The notes under the pieces were generated by a model. The model ran no database searches and had not been told where the DNA came from. It saw only the letters and a program-made list of their open reading frames with translations. A program made the translations under genes and the position numbers. A DNA stretch of 64,000 nucleotides from Comamonas sp. (GTDB lineage Bacteria > Pseudomonadota > Gammaproteobacteria > Burkholderiales > Burkholderiaceae_C): contig JADMKK010000030.1 in assembly GCA_015478895.1 (NCBI GenBank), positions 1-64,000 on the forward strand, written 5' to 3'. This document shows, piece after piece, positions 29,021 to 38,552 of the stretch (position 1 is the stretch's first letter; the number at the start of each line of letters is the position of its first letter).

Positions 29021-30145
29021 ATGCAACGCAAGACTTTCATTCGCCTGAGCACCTCTTGGGCCGCAGCGGCCCTGCTGGGCACTGCCTCTATGGCTGCCCA
29101 CGCGCAAACCGCAGGCCCTATCTTGATTGGTGTACCCATCCCTATGACGGGCCCGAACACCCAATACGGCGATGAAGTGAAAGCAGGTCTTTTGACAGCA
29201 GTGGAAACCTTGAATGCTGCCGGTGGCACGCAGTACAAGGCGGAGTTTATTGACGATGCCTGCGAGCCCAAGCAAGCCGTGCCTGCGGCCAATCGCGTGG
29301 TCACCTCGGGTGCCAAGTTTGCCGTGGCACACGTGTGCTCGGGCGTGACCGTGCCAGCCTCCAAAATCTATGAGCAAGAAGGCATCGTGGCCATCACCCC
29401 CGGCGCGACGTCTCCGCTGGTCACGGATACGCTCAACGGCCACCACTTCTTTCGCACCATTGGCCGCGATGACCAGCAAGGCCCGTTCGCTGCCAAATAC
29501 ATCGCAGAAAAACTCAAACCCAAAGCGGCTGCCGTGCTGCACGACAAGCAAACCTATGGCGCTGGCGTCGCCCAGCACGTGAAAGCCACGCTGGACAAAA
29601 TGAAAGTGCCAGTGGTGATGTATGACGGCATCAACGCTGGTGACAGCGACTACTCCGCGGTCATCACCAAACTCAAAGCCGCCAAAGTGGATGTGGTGTT
29701 CTTCGGTGGTTACTACCCCGAAATGGGCCTGCTGCTGCGCCAGGCCAAGGAACAGGGTTTGAAGACCCAGTTCATGGGCCCTGAAGGTGTGTACAACCAG
29801 GATCTGGTGGACATTGCAGGCCCGGCCATTGACGGCATGATGTTCACCTTCCCGGCAGACTTCAGCGAGCGCCCCGAAAACAAGGGCGTGGTCGACGCCT
29901 TCAAGAAAGCCAACCGCTCTGCCAGCGGTGCTTTCCAGATGCCCGCCTATGCTGCCGTGCAAGTGCTGGACCAATCCATCAAAGCCGTCGGTGCAGACCC
30001 CAAGAAGGTGGCCGATTACATGCACGCCAACACCTTTAATACCGTGATTGGCCAAGTCGCCTACGACAAAAAGGGTGACTTGAAAGACTTTGAATTCGTG
30101 GTCTACAAGCTGGGCACAGACGGCAAGCGCACCGCGATGAAGTAA
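29021..30145 (+). CDS. branched-chain amino acid ABC transporter binding protein (LivK type), orphan
   Basis: A 374-aa periplasmic binding protein with a signal peptide ending AAHAQ (about residues 1-27) and the mature start ILIGVPIPMTGPNTQYGDEVKAG, typical of LivJ/LivK. A GGAAGG site precedes the ATG. No permease or ATPase genes are adjacent; a terminator follows at 30200. It may feed a permease encoded elsewhere, such as one of the two liv clusters at 42-52 kb. A long open frame from 26360 joins it only by chance. Confidence 0.92.
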   Translation: MQRKTFIRLSTSWAAAALLGTASMAAHAQTAGPILIGVPIPMTGPNTQYGDEVKAGLLTAVETLNAAGGTQYKAEFIDDACEPKQAVPAANRVVTSGAKFAVAHVCSGVTVPASKIYEQEGIVAITPGATSPLVTDTLNGHHFFRTIGRDDQQGPFAAKYIAEKLKPKAAAVLHDKQTYGAGVAQHVKATLDKMKVPVVMYDGINAGDSDYSAVITKLKAAKVDVVFFGGYYPEMGLLLRQAKEQGLKTQFMGPEGVYNQDLVDIAGPAIDGMMFTFPADFSERPENKGVVDAFKKANRSASGAFQMPAYAAVQVLDQSIKAVGADPKKVADYMHANTFNTVIGQVAYDKKGDLKDFEFVVYKLGTDGKRTAMK

Positions 30146-30167
30146 ACCCCGGCGCCCTCGCGCGCGC

Positions 30168-30202
30168 GCCAAGAGGGCCAAGAGGGCCAAGAGGGCCAAG
30201 GG
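30168..30202. repeat. short tandem repeat (GCCAAGAGG units)
   Basis: Three full and one partial copy of the 9-base unit GCCAAGAGG, immediately after an alternating CG stretch (30159-30168) and immediately before the terminator. Non-coding, between the binding-protein gene and its terminator. Confidence 0.9.
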
Positions 30203-30222
30203 CACCACCAGGTGCCCTTTTT
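30200..30222 (+). terminator. Rho-independent terminator after the orphan binding protein
   Basis: GGGCACC (30200-30206) and GGTGCCC (30211-30217) pair over a four-base loop and are followed by five T. Confidence 0.88.
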
Positions 30223-30249
30223 CATGCGCTGATGTTTCAACAACAAAAT

Positions 30250-30286
30250 GGCCTCTAGCCCTTATACACAAAGGGCTGGCAGCTAT
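30250..30286. repeat. palindromic repeat copy between convergent genes
   Basis: Copy GGCCTCTAGCCCTT...AAGGGCTGGCAGCTAT lying between the convergent binding-protein and biotin-carboxylase genes, four bases from the stop of the latter. Confidence 0.9.
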
Positions 30287-30290
30287 CTTT

Positions 30291-32021
30291 TCAACGAATG
30301 CTGGCAATCACTTGGCCAGCGTTGAGCATCGCCCCAACTTGCGTGATCGGCTGCAGCGTGCCTGTCGCCTCGGCGGTGATGCTGGTTTCCATTTTCATGG
30401 ACTCCATCACGGCCACCACCTCGCCGGCCTGGACACTGGCACCGGCTTGCACTTTCCAGGCGATCAAACTGCCCGCCATCGGTGCCACCACATCACCGGT
30501 GTGGGCCTTGGCGGGCGCGGATGGCGCAGGTGCGGACGTATGGGCATTGTTGGAAATCCCCTGCAGCAAGGCTGCAGGCAAACCCAGCGCCACACGTTTT
30601 CCGTCCAGTTCGATCCAGCTGCGCTGCAACGGGGCTTCTGGGGCAGCGTCCGGCCGGTCAGCGGCAGCCCAGGTCTGCTGCATCTCGGTTTCAATCCAGC
30701 GCGTATGTACCTTGAAGCCATCGACCGCAGTAAACGCAGGGTCTGCGACCGCGGCGCGGTGAAATGGCAGCACCGAGGCGACGCCTTCAATATGGAATTC
30801 CTGCAGTGCCCGCTGGGCACGCGCCAGTGCCTGCTCGCGCGTGGCCCCCGTGACGATGAGTTTGGCCATCATCGAATCAAAGCTGCCCGGCACCGTGCTG
30901 CCGCTGGCCACGCCACTGTCCACGCGCACGCCCGGCCCGCTGGGCGCATCAAAGCGCGCAATGTGCCCGGGCGTGGGCAAGTAGCCGCGCCCGGGGTCTT
31001 CCGCGTTGATACGAAACTCAATGCTGTGCCCACGCGGCACGGGCGTTTCGGTGAATGACAAGGGCAAGCCATCAGCAATGCGCAATTGCTCCAGCACCAG
31101 ATCGATGCCGGTGGTTTCCTCGGTCACCGGGTGCTCCACCTGCAAGCGCGTATTGACCTCCAGAAAGGAAATCTGGCCGCTTTGGCTGAGCAAAAACTCC
31201 ACCGTGCCGGCACTCACATAGCCTGCGGCAGCGCAAATGGCGCGGGCCGATGCGTGAATGCTAGTACGCTGTGCATCGGTCAGAAACGGTGCGGGAGCCT
31301 CTTCCACCAGCTTCTGGTTGCGCCGCTGCAGCGAGCAATCGCGCGTGCCGACCACCACCACATTGCCATGCTGGTCAGCCAGCACTTGCGCTTCAATATG
31401 GCGCGGGCGATCCAGAAACTGCTCCAAAAAGCATTCGCCCCGGCCAAACGCTGCTGTGGCTTCACGCACCGCGGAGTCGTACAGCTCGGCCACCTCCTCC
31501 ATCTCCCACGCCACTTTCAGGCCGCGCCCGCCGCCGCCAAAAGCGGCCTTGATGGCCACCGGCAAGCCGTGTTGCTGGGCAAAGGCGATCACTTCCTCGG
31601 CGCTTTGCACCGGCTCTGCGGTGCCTGCCACCAAAGGCGCGCCCACTTGCAAGGCAATCTTGCGGGCCGCCACTTTGTCGCCCAGTGCTTCGATGGTTTC
31701 CGGGCGCGGGCCAATCCAGACCAGACCGGCATCGATTACGGCCCGCGCAAACTCAGCCCGCTCGGACAAAAAGCCATAGCCAGGGTGCACCGCATCAGCC
31801 CCGCTGCGCCGCGCAATATCAAGCAGCTTGGCCATGTCCAGATACGTCTCTGCCGAGCGCACACCGTGCAGCCCCCAGGCTTCATCGGCGGCTCGCACAT
31901 GCAGCGCATCGGCATCGGGGTCGGCATACACCGCGACCGAGGCGACGCCATAGTCCTTGCATGCGCGGGCAATGCGCACGGCGATTTCGCCACGGTTGGC
32001 AATCAGTACTTTGCGAATCAT
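30291..32021 (-). CDS. biotin carboxylase with C-terminal biotin carrier domain
   Basis: A 576-aa biotin-dependent carboxylase subunit: biotin carboxylase domain from [20 protein letters not shown] to about residue 450 (ATP-grasp glycine loop GGGGRGLKV), a linker, and a biotinyl domain with the attachment motif VMESMKMET (Lys near 541). Such proteins serve as alpha subunits of acyl-CoA carboxylases, but no carboxyltransferase beta gene is near. The ATG overlaps the stop of the fused pxpBC gene by four bases (ATGA), so the protein is coupled to that operon. Start at 32021 fits the family; the frame is open further upstream. Confidence 0.9.
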   Translation of the reverse strand: MIRKVLIANRGEIAVRIARACKDYGVASVAVYADPDADALHVRAADEAWGLHGVRSAETYLDMAKLLDIARRSGADAVHPGYGFLSERAEFARAVIDAGLVWIGPRPETIEALGDKVAARKIALQVGAPLVAGTAEPVQSAEEVIAFAQQHGLPVAIKAAFGGGGRGLKVAWEMEEVAELYDSAVREATAAFGRGECFLEQFLDRPRHIEAQVLADQHGNVVVVGTRDCSLQRRNQKLVEEAPAPFLTDAQRTSIHASARAICAAAGYVSAGTVEFLLSQSGQISFLEVNTRLQVEHPVTEETTGIDLVLEQLRIADGLPLSFTETPVPRGHSIEFRINAEDPGRGYLPTPGHIARFDAPSGPGVRVDSGVASGSTVPGSFDSMMAKLIVTGATREQALARAQRALQEFHIEGVASVLPFHRAAVADPAFTAVDGFKVHTRWIETEMQQTWAAADRPDAAPEAPLQRSWIELDGKRVALGLPAALLQGISNNAHTSAPAPSAPAKAHTGDVVAPMAGSLIAWKVQAGASVQAGEVVAVMESMKMETSITAEATGTLQPITQVGAMLNAGQVIASIR

Positions 32022-33667
32022 GCTGGTCCTTTTGTGTCGGGGTACGGGTATTTTTGCCATTCAAAATCGGCGGCGATCACGCGAAAGCGGATGCTGCAAC
32101 CCACCGGGATCTGCGCCGCCAGCCCCAGATGGTGGTGGGCCACGGCGGCGATCACGGGATAGCCACCTGTGAGTGGGTGGTCAGCCAGAAACAGCACCGG
32201 CTGGCCGTTGATGGGCACTTGAATTGCGCCGGTCACCGTGCCCTCGCTGGGCAGCTCGTCGTGGCGGGCGCGCTCCAGAGCCTGCACGCCTTGCAGCCGC
32301 ATGCCAATGCGGTTGCTTTGCGGCGTAACCTGCCAGGTTTGCTGGGTGAAATTTTCTAGCGCTGCCGGTGTGAACCAGTCGGTACGCGGGCCCAGCAGCA
32401 CATCCAGCACCACGGTCTCACCCACGCGCGGCAAGGGCAAGGGCGGCGCGCTGCCCAGCTCTACCGCGCGCAGTTGTTCAGCTGGTACAGCGTCCCCCAC
32501 TTGCAGGCGCTGGCCGCGTTGCAAGGCCGCAGGGCCAATTTGCGCCAGCGTGTCGGTCGCGCAACTACCCAATACGGCCTCGACGCCCCAGCCGCCACGC
32601 ACGGCGACATAGCTGCGCACGCCGGCCTGCGGGGCATGCAGCTGCAACACATCACCGTCATTGAGTGCGATGGGCTGGTGGCTGTACACATTTGATGTCA
32701 TGCCTTGCGCGCTGTGCAAAGTCAGTTGCGCTTGAGCACCAGTCACGGCCACAGTCGTCGCCCCATGGCTGTGCAGGCGCAACTGGCCCAACACGTTTTC
32801 CAGCACTGGCGTAGGGCGCGGATTGCCCACCAGCCGATTGGCCTGTTGCATGGCTTGGGCATTGAGCGCGCCCGATGTGGAAATGCCCAGTCCCGCCATA
32901 CCTTGGCGGCCACTATCCTGTACCAGGGTTTGCAACCCTACCTCAACGAATTCAATAGCTGCTTGCCCTTGTACAGCAAGGGCTAGAGGCTGATTTGGCT
33001 TAATTTTCAGACTGGCAGGCAAATGCACCTGCACAGCCTTGCGTGCCATATCGACAAACTGCACCCGAAAGCCAGGCTGCACATAGGCAGGCTCAGGGCG
33101 CTGCAAGTCCCACATGGGCACCTCGGTCTCTCCAATCAATTGCCAGCCGCCGGGGCTGGCGCTGGGATAGACCGCGCTGAAGTTGCCACCCAGCGCCACC
33201 GAGCCCGCAGGCACCCTGGTGCGCGGTGACTGGCGGCGTGGCATCTGAAAATTGGCACCCCCCGAAAGGTACACAAAGCCGGGAGCAAAACCTGCAAAAG
33301 CAGCATCGTAGGGTTGGGCGGTATGGCGCTCAATCACCTGCGCCACGCTGATGCCCAGCAGCTCCGCAACATCAGGCAAATCCTCGCCGACATAGCGCAC
33401 TGGCAACTCCACCAGTCGCCCCAGTGGCACGGCTTCGCTGGCTTGCGCTGTAGCGGCTTGTACGGCGCATTCACGCAGCACTTCGATCAGACTGGTGCGG
33501 CTGATGACAGAGGGTTCGAAGTGGACCAGCAAAGTGCGCGCCGCGGGCACCAGTTCGCACAAGCCCGCGATGTGGTGCGCAGCCACCACCTGGTACAAGG
33601 CCATGGTGGTGGGCAAGTCCTGCAATTCGATCAATACAGCGCGGTCGCTGGCGGTTAAAAAACGCAT
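32018..33667 (-). CDS. fused PxpB-PxpC, 5-oxoprolinase subunits (AHS1-AHS2)
   Basis: A 549-aa fusion of two usually separate proteins. Residues 1 to about 215 are PxpB/KipI (allophanate hydrolase subunit 1 domain, with [13 protein letters not shown]); about 245-549 are PxpC/KipA (subunit 2 domain, with [21 protein letters not shown]). With PxpA they make the prokaryotic ATP-dependent 5-oxoprolinase. The short linker (about 226-238) is encoded by a copy of the genome's palindromic repeat. Start at 33667 lies 11 bases after the pxpA stop; the upstream extension overlaps pxpA and has no similarity. Confidence 0.9.
   Translation of the reverse strand: MRFLTASDRAVLIELQDLPTTMALYQVVAAHHIAGLCELVPAARTLLVHFEPSVISRTSLIEVLRECAVQAATAQASEAVPLGRLVELPVRYVGEDLPDVAELLGISVAQVIERHTAQPYDAAFAGFAPGFVYLSGGANFQMPRRQSPRTRVPAGSVALGGNFSAVYPSASPGGWQLIGETEVPMWDLQRPEPAYVQPGFRVQFVDMARKAVQVHLPASLKIKPNQPLALAVQGQAAIEFVEVGLQTLVQDSGRQGMAGLGISTSGALNAQAMQQANRLVGNPRPTPVLENVLGQLRLHSHGATTVAVTGAQAQLTLHSAQGMTSNVYSHQPIALNDGDVLQLHAPQAGVRSYVAVRGGWGVEAVLGSCATDTLAQIGPAALQRGQRLQVGDAVPAEQLRAVELGSAPPLPLPRVGETVVLDVLLGPRTDWFTPAALENFTQQTWQVTPQSNRIGMRLQGVQALERARHDELPSEGTVTGAIQVPINGQPVLFLADHPLTGGYPVIAAVAHHHLGLAAQIPVGCSIRFRVIAADFEWQKYPYPDTKGPA
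32954..32990. repeat. palindromic repeat copy inside the pxpB-pxpC fusion
   Basis: AATAGCTGCTTGCCCTTGTACAGCAAGGGCTAGAGGC is a recognisable copy of the window's repeat, here within coding sequence and in frame. On the minus strand it is translated as roughly [13 protein letters not shown], the junction between the PxpB and PxpC domains. Confidence 0.85.
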
Positions 33668-33678
33668 GCGCTGTTCCC

Positions 33679-34437
33679 CTAACCCATGGCCACAAACGGC
33701 TGCAGGCTCACTCCCGCCTGCGCCAACCGTTGGCGGATGCTGCGCGCCATCTCCACCGCGCCGGGGCTGTCGCCATGCACGCAAATCGAGTCGGCCTGCA
33801 GGCGAATGCGCTGGCCAGTAATGCTCTCGATCTCGCCGGTCTGCACCAGTTGCAGCATGCGCTCGGCAATCTGGTCAGCGTCGTGCAGCACGGCACCGGG
33901 CAGGCGGCGTGAGACCAGCGTGCCATCGTCGTTGTACGCGCGATCAGCAAAGGCTTCCTGCACCACGCGCAGGCCGCGCGCGCGCGCCCAGTCCACCAGC
34001 GGTGCGCCGGCCAGCACCATCAAGGCCAGTGTCGGGTCAATCGCCTGGATGGCGGTGATGACGTCGCCGGCCTGGCGCGCATCCTGCGCAATGGTGTTGT
34101 ACAGCGCGCCGTGCGGTTTGACATAACGCACCTGTGTGCCTGCCGCCTTGGCCAAGCCCTGTAAAGCACCAATCTGGTAGACCACATCACCCACCAGCTC
34201 GGCGCTGCTGGGGTCCATATTGCGGCGGCCAAAACCGACCAGATCAGGGTAGGCCACGTGCGCGCCCACGGCCACGCCACGGCTGGCGGCATTTTTCAAG
34301 GTTTGCAAGATGCCTGCAGGATCACCGGCATGGAAACCGCAGGCCACGTTGGCGCTGCTGACAATATCGAGCATTGCCGCGTCGTCGCCCATGCGCCACG
34401 CACCATAGCTTTCACCCAAGTCGCTGTTGATATCCAT
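33679..34437 (-). CDS. pxpA: 5-oxoprolinase subunit PxpA (LamB/YcsF family)
   Basis: A 252-aa LamB/YcsF-family protein starting [19 protein letters not shown], with the family hallmark [14 protein letters not shown] near residues 27-40 and [11 protein letters not shown] near 95-105. PxpA, with PxpB and PxpC, hydrolyses 5-oxoproline to glutamate at the expense of ATP. AGAGGATACAAG ahead of the ATG is a good ribosome site. First gene of the operon pxpA-pxpBC-biotin carboxylase, divergent from a GntR gene 72 bases away. Confidence 0.93.
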   Translation of the reverse strand: MDINSDLGESYGAWRMGDDAAMLDIVSSANVACGFHAGDPAGILQTLKNAASRGVAVGAHVAYPDLVGFGRRNMDPSSAELVGDVVYQIGALQGLAKAAGTQVRYVKPHGALYNTIAQDARQAGDVITAIQAIDPTLALMVLAGAPLVDWARARGLRVVQEAFADRAYNDDGTLVSRRLPGAVLHDADQIAERMLQLVQTGEIESITGQRIRLQADSICVHGDSPGAVEMARSIRQRLAQAGVSLQPFVAMG

Positions 34438-34462
34438 CTTGTATCCTCTTCTTTCATCAGCT

Positions 34463-34483
34463 CTTTGATTGTTGAACAATCAA
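34463..34483. promoter_or_regulatory. candidate GntR operator between pxpA and gntR
   Basis: The divergent 72-base intergenic region contains the inverted repeat TTGATTGTTGAACAATCAA (TTGATTGTT/AACAATCAA around one G). FadR-subfamily GntR proteins bind short palindromes in just this kind of position. A related half site, TTGTTGAAC-like (GTTGAACAATC), also occurs ahead of the TRAP genes near 35244. Confidence 0.6.
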
Positions 34484-34509
34484 AGCAAATTCCTTACCAA
34501 TAAGCCCTT

Positions 34510-35181
34510 ATGCAGTCTCGGAACTTCTCCAGCACCAGTACCTCGCTCAGCTTGGCCGACACCGTGGCCAATACCATCCGCCAGCAACTGATTCATGGCG
34601 AACTGCGCGCAGGCCAGCGCCTGTCCGAAGCGGCCCTGAGCCAGCAGCTGGACATTTCACGCAACACGTTGCGCGAAGTGTTTCGCATCCTCATCAAAGA
34701 GGGACTGCTGCGCCACGAACCTAACCGAGGCGTCTCCGTCGTCATCCCTTCTATTGCAGACATCATTGACATCTACCGCGTGCGCCGCCTGATCGAATGC
34801 CCGGCCCTCGAAAAAGCCTGGCCGCTGCACCCCGCCCACAAGCGCATGCGCCAAGGCGTCGAAGATGCCCAGCACGCCCGCGAGGCCAAGGACTGGCGGC
34901 GCGTGGGCTCCGCCAATATGGCCTTTCACGCCGCCATCGTGGCCTTGAGCGACAGCGACCGCCTGTCCGCCATGTTTGAAGACCTGGCCGCCGAACTGCG
35001 CCTGGCCTTTGGCATGCTGGACGATCCGGAATACCTGCACGCTCCTTATGTCGATCTCAACGCACGTTTGCTGAAAATGTTCATCGAAGGCCAGACCACC
35101 GCCGCTGCGCGTGAGCTGGAAAACTATCTGGTGCAATCCGAACGCATGGTGCTGGCGGTCTACGCAAGACATACAACCTGA
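34510..35181 (+). CDS. GntR family regulator, FCD (FadR) subfamily
   Basis: A 223-aa regulator with an N-terminal winged helix (LSEAALSQQLDISRNTLREVFRILIKEGLL) and a C-terminal FCD ligand-binding domain. It is divergent from pxpA and upstream of the TRAP transporter, so it probably controls both in response to the transported acid or lactam. The shared intergenic region with pxpA (34438-34509) is short and contains TTGATTGTTGAACAATCAA, a palindrome that is a plausible binding site. Confidence 0.9.
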   Translation: MQSRNFSSTSTSLSLADTVANTIRQQLIHGELRAGQRLSEAALSQQLDISRNTLREVFRILIKEGLLRHEPNRGVSVVIPSIADIIDIYRVRRLIECPALEKAWPLHPAHKRMRQGVEDAQHAREAKDWRRVGSANMAFHAAIVALSDSDRLSAMFEDLAAELRLAFGMLDDPEYLHAPYVDLNARLLKMFIEGQTTAAARELENYLVQSERMVLAVYARHTT

Positions 35182-35448
35182 GCTACCAAGGTGCAAGCGT
35201 GTGCACCATTAAGTCTCACATGTCAGCACTTCGCACCATTTTGGTTGAACAATCTATTCATCAATCATCAACAACCAGAAACTAACTCACCTACGAAACA
35301 ACGGTATTGTTGAAATCCCTGATAGATAACTTGCAAGGGGAATGTTACTTTTGGCACGCGATTTGCCTGTAGCGACTCAGACCCTGACAGGTGCAGGCCT
35401 TGCATGGCAGCACCGTCACCTCCCTTCACCCTTTGCAAGGAGCTATCC

Positions 35449-36432
35449 ATGAAGCGTCGAATTTTTTGTGCCACCGCCACCCTAATTGCCAGCGTTGGCT
35501 TTGCCGGTGCTGCTGCAGCTCAGACCAAGTGGGATTTCGCCACCGCCTATCCGGCGCACAACTTCCACTCCAAGAACAACGAGCAATTCGTCAAGGACGT
35601 GGATGCCGCCACGCAGGGCAAGCTCAAGATCACGCCGCACTTTGGCGCTTCCTTGTTCAAGATGCCGGAAATCAAGCGCGCTGTGCAGACGGGCAATGCG
35701 CAGATGGGCGAGTTCTTTCTGGTGAGCTTCCAGAACGAGTCGCAAATCTTCGGTGTTGATGGCCTGCCTTTCCTGGCCAGCAATTACGACGAAGCCTTCA
35801 AGCTGTACCAGGCGCAAAAGCCAGTACTGCAAGAACTGCTCGACAAGCAAGGCCAGGTACTGCTGTATGCGGTGGCATGGCCCCCGCAAGGCATCTACAC
35901 CAAAAAGCCAGTCAGCTCGGCTGCCGACCTCAAGGGCATGAAGTGGCGCGTGTACTCACCCACTACAGCGCGTATTGGTGAACTGGTGGGCGCGCAACCT
36001 GCCACGATTCAGGAAGCAGAACTGTCGCAAGCACTGGCCACGGGTGTGATTGAAGGCTTGATTACTTCCAGCGCCACGGGTGCCGACAACAAGCTGTTTG
36101 AAAACCTCAAGTACTACTACAACGTACAGGCGTGGATTCCCAAGAATGCCGTCACCGTCAGCAAGAAGGCTTTCAATGCCTTGGAAAAATCCGACCAAAC
36201 CGCCGTGCTGAAAGCTGCAGCTGCTGCCGAAGCCCGCGGCTGGAAAGAGTCGCGCGAGGTGGATGCCCGCTCATTAGCCACGCTCAAGGCGGGCGGCATG
36301 AGCGTCGAGGAGCCCTCGGTCCAGCTCAAGGCCGATCTGGCCAAGGTAGGCGAAACCGTGGTCAAGGAATGGCTGGACAAGGCCGGCGCGGATGGCAAGA
36401 CCGTGCTGGACTATTACCAAGCCGCTAAATAA
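35449..36432 (+). CDS. TRAP transporter periplasmic binding protein (DctP family)
   Basis: A 327-aa TRAP solute receptor with a signal peptide (about residues 1-25, ending AAAAQ) and DctP features including the conserved substrate-contact arginine region in the PTTARIGELVG block. Two Bordetella DctP proteins (DctP6, DctP7) bind pyroglutamate, and this gene sits next to pxp genes, so pyroglutamate is the leading ligand guess. AAGGAG precedes the ATG. The 267-base region 35182-35448 contains the promoter and a possible regulator site but no gene. Confidence 0.92.
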   Translation: MKRRIFCATATLIASVGFAGAAAAQTKWDFATAYPAHNFHSKNNEQFVKDVDAATQGKLKITPHFGASLFKMPEIKRAVQTGNAQMGEFFLVSFQNESQIFGVDGLPFLASNYDEAFKLYQAQKPVLQELLDKQGQVLLYAVAWPPQGIYTKKPVSSAADLKGMKWRVYSPTTARIGELVGAQPATIQEAELSQALATGVIEGLITSSATGADNKLFENLKYYYNVQAWIPKNAVTVSKKAFNALEKSDQTAVLKAAAAAEARGWKESREVDARSLATLKAGGMSVEEPSVQLKADLAKVGETVVKEWLDKAGADGKTVLDYYQAAK

Positions 36433-36444
36433 ACGCACCAGCCC

Positions 36445-36487
36445 AAGCCTCTGCCCTTGCCACAGCGCTTGCCGTGCAGGGGCTTTT
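36445..36487 (+). terminator. intercistronic stem-loop / partial terminator after dctP
   Basis: AAGCCTCTGC (36445-36454) can pair with GCAGGGGCTT (36476-36485) over ten positions, with one U-G wobble, and is followed by a short T tract. It lies between the receptor gene and the small permease gene. Confidence 0.6.
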
Positions 36488-36542
36488 ACTTTCCTCACGC
36501 ATTGCGTGGCCGCCGCTTGAAGGCACACGAAGGATATTTCCC

Positions 36543-37049
36543 ATGCGCAGATTGCTTGATAGTCTGTATGCCTGCAGCGCCTGGCTGGCGGGCATTTCCA
36601 TGATTGGCGTATTGCTGATGGTGCTGCTCACCATCGTCAGCCGTTTCTTTGGCTTTTCTGCCCCGGGCACCGACGCCTACGCAGGCTATGCCATGGCAGG
36701 TGCGGGCTTCATGGCGCTCGCCAGCACCTTGAAGGCGGGGGAACACATCCGTGTGACCTTGATTTTGGGCATGCTCAAGGGCAAGGCGCACAAAGCGCTG
36801 GAGCTGACAGCGCTGACAGTTGCCACGCTGCTCTCTGGTTTTCTGGCTTTTTACGCCAGCCGCCTGGTCTGGCAATCCTGGGAGATTGAGGATATTTCCG
36901 TCGGCATCGACGCCACGCCGCTGTGGATTCCTCAGATCTTTATGGCCCTGGGCACGCTGATTTTCTTTATCGCCTTTTGCGATGAACTGGTGATGGAGCT
37001 GCTGGGCAAACGCCAGTCCAAATCGATCGAGGATGCACACCATGAATGA
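36543..37049 (+). CDS. TRAP transporter small permease (DctQ family)
   Basis: A 168-aa membrane protein with four helices, the size and topology of DctQ subunits. GAAGGA precedes the ATG at 36543. It overlaps the large permease by eight bases, so the two are translated together and form the membrane part of the Na+-coupled TRAP importer. Confidence 0.92.
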   Translation: MRRLLDSLYACSAWLAGISMIGVLLMVLLTIVSRFFGFSAPGTDAYAGYAMAGAGFMALASTLKAGEHIRVTLILGMLKGKAHKALELTALTVATLLSGFLAFYASRLVWQSWEIEDISVGIDATPLWIPQIFMALGTLIFFIAFCDELVMELLGKRQSKSIEDAHHE

Positions 37050-38337
37050 AATTTACGCCAGTATTGCGCTGATTGTGGTGCTGCTCGTTTTACTGAGTGG
37101 CGGTGTGTGGGTGGGCCTGACACTGGCCGGTGTGGCCTGGTTTGGCATGGAGTTTTTTACCCCGCGTTCTGCCGGGGATGCCATGGCCATGACCATCTGG
37201 TCGTCTGCCAGTAGCTGGACGCTGACCGCCCTGCCCCTGTTTGTCTGGATGGGCGAAATCCTCTACCGCACCAATTTGTCGGAGAGCATGTTTCGCGGTT
37301 TGGCCCCTTGGGTCAACGCGCTGCCCGGCCGCCTGCTGCATACCAATGTGATTGGTTGCACCATCTTTGCCTCCGTCTCCGGCTCGTCCGCTGCCACCTG
37401 CGCCACCGTCGGCAAGATGAATATTCCGGAGCTGCGCAAGCGCGGCTACCCCGAGTCGCAGATCATCGGCTCCCTCGGAGGCCCAGCCACGCTGGGGCTG
37501 CTGATTCCGCCGTCCATCATCTTGATTGTTTACGGTGTCTCTGCCGAGATTTCAATTTCCAAGCTGTTCATGGCCGGTGTACTGCCGGGCTTGATGCTGG
37601 CGGTTTTGTTCAGTGGCTGGATCATTGTCTGGGCCTTGCTCAACCCCGGCAAAGTACCCAAAGCGGATAGCACGCTGAGCTTTAAAGAAAAAATCTACGA
37701 AGCACGGCACTTGATCCCCGTCATTGTGTTGATTGCCAGTGTGGTAGCCAGCATTTACAGCGGCATTGCGACGGCCACTGAAGCCGCAGGTATTGGCGTA
37801 GCAGGGGCGTTGATTTTGTCGGCCTCACAAAAAGCGCTGTCCTGGGAGAGTTTCAAGGCCTCGCTGTTCGGTGCCACGCGCCTGTACTGCATGATTGCGC
37901 TCATCTTGGCGGGTGCGGCATTCATGACCTTGTCCATGGGCTATATCGGCCTGCCGCGCCAGCTGGCCGAATACGTGGGCAGCCTGAACCTGTCACCCGC
38001 CATGCTGATTGTGGTGCTGGGTATCTTCTACATTCTGATTGGCTGCTTTCTGGATGGCATCTCCACCATCGTGCTGACCATGAGTGTGGTGCTGCCCATC
38101 ATTCAGGCGGCAGGCATTGACCCGCTGTGGTTTGGCATCTTCCTGGTGATTACCGTGGAGGCGGCGCAGATCACACCGCCGGTGGGCTTTAACCTGTTTG
38201 TGCTGCAAAGCATGACGGGCAAGCAGATCACCTATATCGCCAAGGTCTGCGCGCCCTACTTTGGCTTGATGGTGGTGGCGCTGGCGATTCTGTGGTTCTT
38301 CCCGGAGATCGCGACGGCGTTGCCCTCCAAAATGTAA
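37042..38337 (+). CDS. TRAP transporter large permease (DctM family)
   Basis: A 431-aa membrane protein with about 12 helices. It has the DctM signatures SGSSAATCATVGKMNIPELRKRGY and GGPATLGLLIPPSIILIVYG. It drives substrate uptake with sodium. Start at 37042, with GAGG upstream; an in-frame ATG at 37033 is possible. Last gene of the operon; a repeat follows. Confidence 0.94.
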   Translation: MNEIYASIALIVVLLVLLSGGVWVGLTLAGVAWFGMEFFTPRSAGDAMAMTIWSSASSWTLTALPLFVWMGEILYRTNLSESMFRGLAPWVNALPGRLLHTNVIGCTIFASVSGSSAATCATVGKMNIPELRKRGYPESQIIGSLGGPATLGLLIPPSIILIVYGVSAEISISKLFMAGVLPGLMLAVLFSGWIIVWALLNPGKVPKADSTLSFKEKIYEARHLIPVIVLIASVVASIYSGIATATEAAGIGVAGALILSASQKALSWESFKASLFGATRLYCMIALILAGAAFMTLSMGYIGLPRQLAEYVGSLNLSPAMLIVVLGIFYILIGCFLDGISTIVLTMSVVLPIIQAAGIDPLWFGIFLVITVEAAQITPPVGFNLFVLQSMTGKQITYIAKVCAPYFGLMVVALAILWFFPEIATALPSKM

Positions 38338-38391
38338 GTCCTTGCCTCCAGGTGCTGCGGCAGTAGCACCTCGATGAAATTCAAGCAAAAA

Positions 38392-38429
38392 AGGCTGCTA
38401 GCCCTTATGCAGCAAGGGCTAGCAGCTAT
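38392..38429. repeat. palindromic repeat copy after the TRAP operon
   Basis: Copy AGGCTGCTAGCCCTT...AAGGGCTAGCAGCTAT followed by a run of T. It lies 54 bases after the stop of the large permease and could act as a plus-strand terminator. Confidence 0.88.
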
Positions 38430-38552
38430 TTTTTTGCATATAGCGATGCGGTGCACTCCCACTGACTCAACGTGGCGAGCGCAGCCATCGTTAACCTATT
38501 TCAGCTTCAAGGTTTACCAAATCCAGGAAGGTAAACCCCGATAGAAAACCAG

